Shown piece after piece: positions 7,503-12,062 of a stretch of DNA of 12,062 nucleotides. Below the pieces are notes generated by a model. The model was not told the DNA's origin and did no database searches. It was given only the letters and a program-made list of their open reading frames with translations. Each line of letters starts with the position of its first letter. The stretch's first letter is position 1. The DNA comes from Cytophagaceae bacterium (GTDB lineage Bacteria; Bacteroidota; Bacteroidia; Cytophagales; Spirosomataceae): NCBI GenBank assembly GCA_027485075.1, contig JAIXRT010000194.1, forward strand, positions 1-12,062, read 5' to 3'. The translations under genes and the position numbers were made by a program.

Positions 7503-7508
7503 AAAGGA
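7503..7508 (+). promoter_or_regulatory. Ribosome binding site of eboA
   Basis: AAAGGA lies 12 bases before the GTG at 7521. An in-frame TAA at 7512-7514 rules out any earlier start, and the next in-frame ATG falls deep in the domain (residue 86), so the GTG start depends on this weak, slightly distant site. A near-match to the -7 box (TATTTTCG, 7492-7499) lies just upstream and could be a separate ebo promoter, but that is speculative. Confidence 0.4.
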
Positions 7509-7520
7509 ACCTAATTAGCC

Positions 7521-8273
7521 GTGAAAACGAATTTACAAATCACCGAAACCATTGTAGCCTTTGCCAATGAAACCGAATTATCTTGGTTAGCTGAGCAAAA
7601 AACCTTATCAGGTAAAGCATTGGCATTAGCTTTTGTAAAAGTTCCCCGATTTATTTCTAAAAAAATCATTGAAAGTAGTGAGTTTTCAAGTTGGACATTA
7701 GACCAACTCGTTCGCTTGGACATATTGATACAATTAGACGCAGCCAATATCGATTCATTATTCGAAACCGCAGAAATGCAAGAAGCTGTCGCACTGACTC
7801 GCTCATTACCATTTTTACCAAATCCTTCAACCTATTTGTTACGTGCAACTGATGCGGTAAGATCTAACATGGGGCCCGTATTCGATGCGATCGCCTTTGG
7901 AAATACCTATCCAAAAGACTATTTCAGTGAAGCTGCTTGGAACCAATTGGTCTTAAAATGTATTTTCAATGATAAAGCGATACACCAAATCATCGGATTG
8001 GATGAGCGTTCAAACCAAGACTTAGCGAATACGCTTTCCGATTTTGCACATGAACGATGGGCTGCAGACCGAAGAGTGCCTTCACAAGTATGGAGGTTAG
8101 TTCCTCGATTTATGAACGAAACCTTACAGGCTGACATTGAAAAATTAGCTCAGTCAGAAAATTCAAGAGACGTCCTCGCGGCATCTTTAGTAAAACAAGA
8201 AGTCCAAATTCCAGGCAGCACGCAGGGTATTTGGCATGAATTAGAAAACCCCGAACCGATTTACACCGCTTAA
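7521..8273 (+). CDS. eboA: EboA family protein, first gene of the ebo operon
   Basis: The 250-residue soluble protein belongs to the EboA family, whose biochemical function is unknown. The hallmark region is N116-MGPVFDAIAFGNTYP, then FSEAAWNQLVLK (135-146), IIGLDERSNQDLA and DFAHERWAADR (174-184). It finishes with QVWRLVPRF. These blocks are typical of EboA from cyanobacteria and Bacteroidota. The N-terminal 110 residues are helical and more variable. The start is GTG: an in-frame stop nine bases upstream leaves no alternative. The product is expected to act with the four downstream proteins in making or moving a small molecule; in Nostoc the ebo genes are needed for the scytonemin precursor to reach the periplasm. 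The cargo in this organism is unknown, as no scytonemin core gene is present in the window. The eboB start follows its stop by three bases. Confidence 0.92.
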   Translation: MKTNLQITETIVAFANETELSWLAEQKTLSGKALALAFVKVPRFISKKIIESSEFSSWTLDQLVRLDILIQLDAANIDSLFETAEMQEAVALTRSLPFLPNPSTYLLRATDAVRSNMGPVFDAIAFGNTYPKDYFSEAAWNQLVLKCIFNDKAIHQIIGLDERSNQDLANTLSDFAHERWAADRRVPSQVWRLVPRFMNETLQADIEKLAQSENSRDVLAASLVKQEVQIPGSTQGIWHELENPEPIYTA

Positions 8274-8276
8274 TAT

Positions 8277-9293
8277 ATGTGCCAAGAACATAAACCCATT
8301 GGAAATCCTTCTCATTTCGAAGGAACTGAACAAGAGAAAACAACGGCTCATGCAGTGGATGGGACATTTGCTCAATATACCCAAGGCATGAAATTCTTTG
8401 ATCCGCATGTGCACATGACATCACGGACTACGGATGATTACCAGGCTTTGGCAGATGCTGGGGTGGTTGCCTTGATTGAACCTGCATTTTGGTTGGGCCA
8501 ACCGCGAACCGGATTAGCCTCGTTTAAAGACTATTTCGCCAGCTTAGTGGGTTGGGAACGTTTTCGATCATCCCAATTTGGGATTAAACATTATTGTACG
8601 ATTGGATTGAATTCTCGTGAGGCAAATCATGAAGCTTTAGCCGAACAGGTAATGGAAATTTTGCCTTTGTTCTTACAAAAAGAAGGCGTGGTGGGCGTGG
8701 GGGAAATCGGCTTCGATGACCAAACAGCTGCTGAAGAAAAATATTACCGAGCACAATTAGAACTTGCGAAGGAAATGAATTTGCCCGTTCAGGTTCACAC
8801 ACCACACCGCGATAAGAAGAAAGGAACGGAACGTAGCATGGCCATTGCTTTAGAGCATGGTATCGCACCGAACATGGTCATCATCGACCATAACAATGAA
8901 GAAACCGTGAAATCGGTTTTAGATCAAGGATTTTACGCTGCATTTACGATTTATCCATTTACCAAAATGGGCAATGAGCGCATGGTGGAAATTGTAAAAC
9001 AATACGGACCAGAACGCATTATGGTAAACTCGGCTGCCGACTGGGGAATTTCAGATCCTTTGGCGATACCTAAGACTGCGGCTTTGATGAAGATTAAAGA
9101 AGTACCGGACGAACATATTCGATTGGTAACTTATCAAAATGCTTTGGATGCATTTGCTCAAAGTGGACAGATTCAAGAAGCTGATTTCATCCATGGATTG
9201 GAAATAGATCAAACACAAAAATTCAATGGTAATACCGTTTTACGCGGAGGACAAGCACCACGCATCGACAAGGACTCCTTAATCATTCGCTAA
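8277..9293 (+). CDS. eboB: TatD-like metal-dependent hydrolase EboB
   Basis: The product is a 338-residue amidohydrolase-fold TIM barrel related to TatD nucleases. Probable metal ligands are H44 and H46 (DPHVHM), E143 (GVGEIGFDD), H174 (VQVHTPH), H205 (IIDHNN) and D255 (NSAADWG), so the site looks complete. The stretch EPAFWLGQPRTG, then SLVGWERFR and FGIKHYCTIGLNS, is characteristic of the ebo-associated subgroup rather than housekeeping TatD, and the substrate is unlikely to be assumed from TatD DNases. The first 37 residues (with C2, H5, H13 and H25) precede the point where these proteins usually begin; Met38 at 8388 (MKFFDPHVH) is a credible alternative start. The upstream start is kept because it leaves only three bases after eboA. 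The stop overlaps the eboC ATG by one base, indicating translational coupling. Confidence 0.92.
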   Translation: MCQEHKPIGNPSHFEGTEQEKTTAHAVDGTFAQYTQGMKFFDPHVHMTSRTTDDYQALADAGVVALIEPAFWLGQPRTGLASFKDYFASLVGWERFRSSQFGIKHYCTIGLNSREANHEALAEQVMEILPLFLQKEGVVGVGEIGFDDQTAAEEKYYRAQLELAKEMNLPVQVHTPHRDKKKGTERSMAIALEHGIAPNMVIIDHNNEETVKSVLDQGFYAAFTIYPFTKMGNERMVEIVKQYGPERIMVNSAADWGISDPLAIPKTAALMKIKEVPDEHIRLVTYQNALDAFAQSGQIQEADFIHGLEIDQTQKFNGNTVLRGGQAPRIDKDSLIIR

Positions 9294-10180
9294 TGCGCAG
9301 TAAAATTAGAGCCTTTCTTGAACTCATGCGTCCAGCTAATGTCATCACGGCATTAACGGATGTATTGGCAGGTATGGCCATTGTAGGATTTACCTTTGGA
9401 ACCTTAGAATACCAATTTTGGCCAGTCGTTTTTTTAGGCATTTCAACCATGTGTTTATATGCAGGTGGAGTTGTATTTAATGATGTTTTTGACCACGAAC
9501 TGGATATCCTAGAACGTCCAGAGCGCGCCTTGCCAAGCGGTAGAATCCAACGAGCAGAAGCGGTATTTGGTGGAATTGTTTTATTATCATTGGGTATATT
9601 CTTGGCTTTTTGGCAGAGTAGACTAAGCGGAATCGTGGCAGTGCTCGTGACCATTCATGCATTATTTTATGATTTCAAGGGCAAACATATGCGTATTTTT
9701 GGCCCTATTAATATGGGATTATGTCGGGCATTCAACTTGATGTTAGGCATGAGCGTTTATGAACTAGGCGTATTGGAACATTTTTATTTGATAGTAATTC
9801 CATTGATATACATCGCTGCCATTACATTAGTCAGTCGCGGTGAGGTCCACGGAAGCCAGTCGGCGCCGTTATGGTTCGCGGCCATTTTATTCATTTTCGT
9901 CCACGCAAGCCAAATAGCCGTTGGCTATCAAGCTGGCAAATTGGTTTACATGTTACCATTCGTTTTGGTACATGCCTATTTAATCTTTGCCAAATTATTC
10001 CCGGCCATTAAAAAACCAATCGGTCCAAATATAGGCCAAACGGTAAAGACTGGAGTTTTGACACTAATTTTAATGAATGCCGCTTGGGTGAGTTTAAGTG
10101 AACAATATTACATGGCTTTTGTTACCTTAGCGTTGTTGCCATTATCCATGTGGGTGGGCAAAAAATTCGCCGTTTCATAA
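9293..10180 (+). CDS. eboC: UbiA-like prenyltransferase EboC
   Basis: This 295-residue integral membrane protein of the UbiA superfamily has about eight or nine hydrophobic segments. After the N-terminal LMRPANVITALTDVLAG comes the first aspartate-rich motif, N63-D64-x2-D67-x3-D71 (NDVFDHELD), which binds the Mg-diphosphate of a prenyl donor. ERPERALPSGRI (74-85) is typical of the superfamily. The second conserved loop is altered: near residue 180, where UbiA enzymes carry an Asp-rich motif, it reads TLVSRGEVHG. YDFKGKHMRIFGP and MGLCRAFNLMLGM match the EboC subgroup. Known UbiA enzymes prenylate aromatic or sugar acceptors; the substrate of EboC has not been shown. It is the only clear multi-pass membrane protein of the operon and probably the membrane step. 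The ATG overlaps the eboB stop (TAATG); eboD starts nine bases after its end. Confidence 0.93.
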   Translation: MRSKIRAFLELMRPANVITALTDVLAGMAIVGFTFGTLEYQFWPVVFLGISTMCLYAGGVVFNDVFDHELDILERPERALPSGRIQRAEAVFGGIVLLSLGIFLAFWQSRLSGIVAVLVTIHALFYDFKGKHMRIFGPINMGLCRAFNLMLGMSVYELGVLEHFYLIVIPLIYIAAITLVSRGEVHGSQSAPLWFAAILFIFVHASQIAVGYQAGKLVYMLPFVLVHAYLIFAKLFPAIKKPIGPNIGQTVKTGVLTLILMNAAWVSLSEQYYMAFVTLALLPLSMWVGKKFAVS

Positions 10181-10189
10181 TTTATATTC

Positions 10190-11335
10190 ATGCACGTATT
10201 ACAACAGCAATTTCAGGTTCCTTTTAATTACCAAGTGATTTTCACGAAGCACTTGTTTGAAAGCAGTAATAAAACCTTGTGTGAATTTATCTCAAATTTC
10301 GGCCAAAGTAATTTTCGCAAACGCATCTTATTTGTCATCGATAAAGGGGTAGCAGATGCGCATCCAACATTAACAAAATCAATTGTTACCTATTTTGAAG
10401 CTAATAATGTAGCCGATTTAGCCCCTGAATTGCTCGTCTTACCGGGAGGAGAAGGGTGTAAAAACGATCCAAGATTTTATGAAGAAGTGGTACGTGCGAT
10501 TGACGAACATCGCATCGATCGGCACTCTTTTGTAGCGGCCATAGGTGGTGGGGCCTTTTTGGATATGTCGGGTTATGCAGCAGCCATCTCCCATCGAGGC
10601 GTTAAATTGATTCGTATACCTACTACCGTTCTATCTCAAAATGATTCAGGGGTAGGCGTTAAAAATGGGGTCAATTACTTAGGAAAGAAGAATTTCTTGG
10701 GAACCTTCGCTCCTGCTGTAGCCGTATTTAATGATGTTGCATTTTTAGCGACGTTGGAAGATCGTGATTGGCGCTCTGGAATAGCGGAAGCGATTAAGGT
10801 TGCGTTGATTAAAGATATAGCTTTTTTCGAATGGCTTGAGACTAATGTCTCAGCTATGAATGCCCGCGATGAAGATGCCATGGTGGAACAGATTTATCGC
10901 TGTGCCGACTTGCACATGAAGCATATTTCGGGCGGAGATCCATTTGAGTTGGGGTCTGCTCGTCCATTGGATTTTGGGCACTGGGCAGCACATAAATTAG
11001 AATACTTAACGGATTTCAAGATTCGTCATGGTGAAGCGGTAGCGATTGGTATTGCTTTAGATTGCGTGTATTCGCACTTGATTGGAGCAATTAGTTTATC
11101 CGATTGCGAACGAATTTTGGCTGTGATTAAAGGCCTAGGATTTGATGCATACCATCCGGCATTGGCAGAAAACGAATGCCAAAACCTCCACAAAGGCTTA
11201 CAAGAATTCCAAGAACATTTGGGTGGTCACTTGACCATCACTTTATTGAAAGCGCTAGGAAAAGGAGAAGAAGTGCACGAAATGGACTTCAAGACTATCC
11301 AAGCATCCGTTGCTTTACTTGCCACCTACGCCTAA
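10190..11335 (+). CDS. eboD: 3-dehydroquinate synthase-like sugar phosphate cyclase EboD
   Basis: The 381-residue protein belongs to the sugar phosphate cyclase superfamily (NAD-dependent, metal-dependent cyclisation of a sugar phosphate). The NAD-binding segment is AIGGGAFLDMSGYAAA (117-132), then RIPTTVLSQNDSGVGVKN (142-159) and GKKNFLGTF. Probable metal ligands are E200 (SGIAEAIK, with K203), H264 (LDFGHWAAH) and H280 (RHGEA). The architecture resembles AroB, but several active-site motifs depart from it: GHW-AAHKLE instead of the usual GHT-x-GHAIE, and GVGVKNGVN instead of SVGGKTAVN. With the operon context this makes EboD, not the shikimate-pathway enzyme, the right call. The product is unknown; a cyclitol or dehydroquinate-like ring is plausible. 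The ATG at 10190 lies nine bases after eboC, and eboE starts one base after the stop. Confidence 0.93.
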   Translation: MHVLQQQFQVPFNYQVIFTKHLFESSNKTLCEFISNFGQSNFRKRILFVIDKGVADAHPTLTKSIVTYFEANNVADLAPELLVLPGGEGCKNDPRFYEEVVRAIDEHRIDRHSFVAAIGGGAFLDMSGYAAAISHRGVKLIRIPTTVLSQNDSGVGVKNGVNYLGKKNFLGTFAPAVAVFNDVAFLATLEDRDWRSGIAEAIKVALIKDIAFFEWLETNVSAMNARDEDAMVEQIYRCADLHMKHISGGDPFELGSARPLDFGHWAAHKLEYLTDFKIRHGEAVAIGIALDCVYSHLIGAISLSDCERILAVIKGLGFDAYHPALAENECQNLHKGLQEFQEHLGGHLTITLLKALGKGEEVHEMDFKTIQASVALLATYA

Positions 11336-11336
11336 G

Positions 11337-12062
11337 ATGAAAACAGCCCACGGACACCTCAGTTATTGCAGCAATATCCATCCGGGAGAGATTTGGGATG
11401 AACATTTTGCCAATTTGCAAGCGACCGTTCCGAAGGTAAAAACAGAAGTTTGCCCAGACCAGGCGATGGGATTGGGATTACGCATTGCCAACCAGGCGAG
11501 TATTGATTTAATCGAAGATCCCGATAAACTAGCAGCCCTAAAAACTTGGCTAGCTCAGGAAGACATCTATATTTTTACACTCAATGGATTTCCTTACGGG
11601 GGATTTCATAATACGATAGTCAAAGATCAGGTGCATGCGCCCGACTGGACAACACAGGATCGCGTGAATTATACGCGGCGGTTAATCGATTTATTGGTTC
11701 AATTATTGCCCTCGGATCAGCATGAAGGTGGAATTTCCACATCTCCCCTATCCTATAAGTTCTGGTGGGATCAACGTGGAGCGGCAATCGGTCAAGCTAC
11801 TATGGAATTGTTAAAACTCGTTCCTTATTTGGCCCAAACAGAGCAAAAAACAGGTAAATGGATTCATATTGATATCGAACCAGAACCGGATGGATTACTA
11901 GAAAATCACCGCGAATTCGTTGATTGGTACACAGATACCTTGATTCCATTTGCTATCACAGCAGGGATTCCGGAGGATTGGGTGCGCCGACATATTCACA
12001 TCTGTTTCGATGTATGTCATTATGGAGTTTCATATGACAAACCGGCTGACTGTTTGCAAGAA
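11337..12062 (+). CDS. eboE: EboE, xylose isomerase-like TIM barrel protein (partial, 3' end outside window)
   Basis: The first 242 codons are present and the frame is open to the window edge. The full protein is expected to be around 400 residues. It belongs to the EboE family (metabolite traffic protein), a xylose isomerase/sugar phosphate epimerase-like TIM barrel. Recognisable segments are GHLSYCSNIHPGE (6-18), MGLGLRIAN (44-52), YIFTLNGFPYGGFH (78-91), RVNYTRRL, GGISTSPLSYK (131-141), HIDIEPEPDGLLE (177-189) and HIHICFDVCHYGV (219-231). Candidate metal ligands are E183, D225 and H228. The ATG lies one base after the eboD stop, so translation is almost certainly coupled. The substrate is unknown. 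The usual last gene, eboF (alkaline phosphatase/nucleotide pyrophosphatase superfamily), would be expected just beyond the window. Confidence 0.92.
   Translation, partial: MKTAHGHLSYCSNIHPGEIWDEHFANLQATVPKVKTEVCPDQAMGLGLRIANQASIDLIEDPDKLAALKTWLAQEDIYIFTLNGFPYGGFHNTIVKDQVHAPDWTTQDRVNYTRRLIDLLVQLLPSDQHEGGISTSPLSYKFWWDQRGAAIGQATMELLKLVPYLAQTEQKTGKWIHIDIEPEPDGLLENHREFVDWYTDTLIPFAITAGIPEDWVRRHIHICFDVCHYGVSYDKPADCLQE

Noticed and set aside
8277..9293. Housekeeping TatD DNase
   Set aside because: The WLGQPRTG and GWERFR signature and the operon position identify the ebo subgroup; DNase activity should not be assumed.
9293..10180. Menaquinone or ubiquinone prenyltransferase (menA/ubiA)
   Set aside because: The second Asp motif is missing, and the RGEVHG and MGLCRAFN segments with the operon context fit EboC.
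10190..11335. Housekeeping 3-dehydroquinate synthase (aroB)
   Set aside because: The motifs around H264 and the Lys loop differ from AroB, and the gene lies in the middle of a coupled ebo operon.

Overview
This window looks chromosomal and comes from a moderately AT-rich member of the Bacteroidota. The evidence is the protein families (RmuC, a short YgiQ, an S9 peptidase with an N-terminal propeller, a PhnA-only protein), the general lack of strong Shine-Dalgarno sequences, and three perfect TAnnTTTG boxes, the Bacteroidota -7 promoter element, directly before start codons. The ebo cluster and general sequence style suggest Cytophagales, but that rank is a guess. There are no tRNA, rRNA, CRISPR, phage or IS genes.

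Layout. Bases 1-233 hold no gene. They contain a probable terminator tail and two arrays of a degenerate 7-base repeat (ACTnnnn) in opposite orientation. rmuC (234-1496, +) converges, with a 5-base gap, on a minus-strand group read right to left: an S9 peptidase (6361-4241), ygiQ (4208-2349), a PhnA-domain protein (2324-2097), a third 7-base repeat array (2062-2096) and an unrecognised membrane-anchored protein (2032-1502). A divergent intergenic region (6362-6467) separates this group from a plus-strand block: a family 2 glycosyltransferase (6468-7472), then eboA, eboB, eboC, eboD and the first 242 codons of eboE, which runs off the window.

The main content is the ebo operon (7521 to the end). 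Its genes are packed tightly: 3-base gap A-B, 1-base overlap B-C, 9-base gap C-D, 1-base gap D-E. The products are EboA (a family of unknown biochemistry), a TatD-like metal hydrolase, a UbiA-like membrane prenyltransferase, a sugar phosphate cyclase related to 3-dehydroquinate synthase, and a xylose-isomerase-like TIM barrel. In cyanobacteria this gene set is needed to move the scytonemin precursor to the periplasm. Related clusters occur in other bacteria and in eustigmatophyte plastids. The cyclase and prenyltransferase suggest that the operon makes a small prenylated cyclitol-type molecule, but the product is not established. The sixth gene, eboF, is expected just past the right edge.

Other points of interest are the 7-base repeat arrays, the TAnnTTTG boxes placed so that transcripts would be leaderless, and corrected start codons for the peptidase, glycosyltransferase and PhnA genes.
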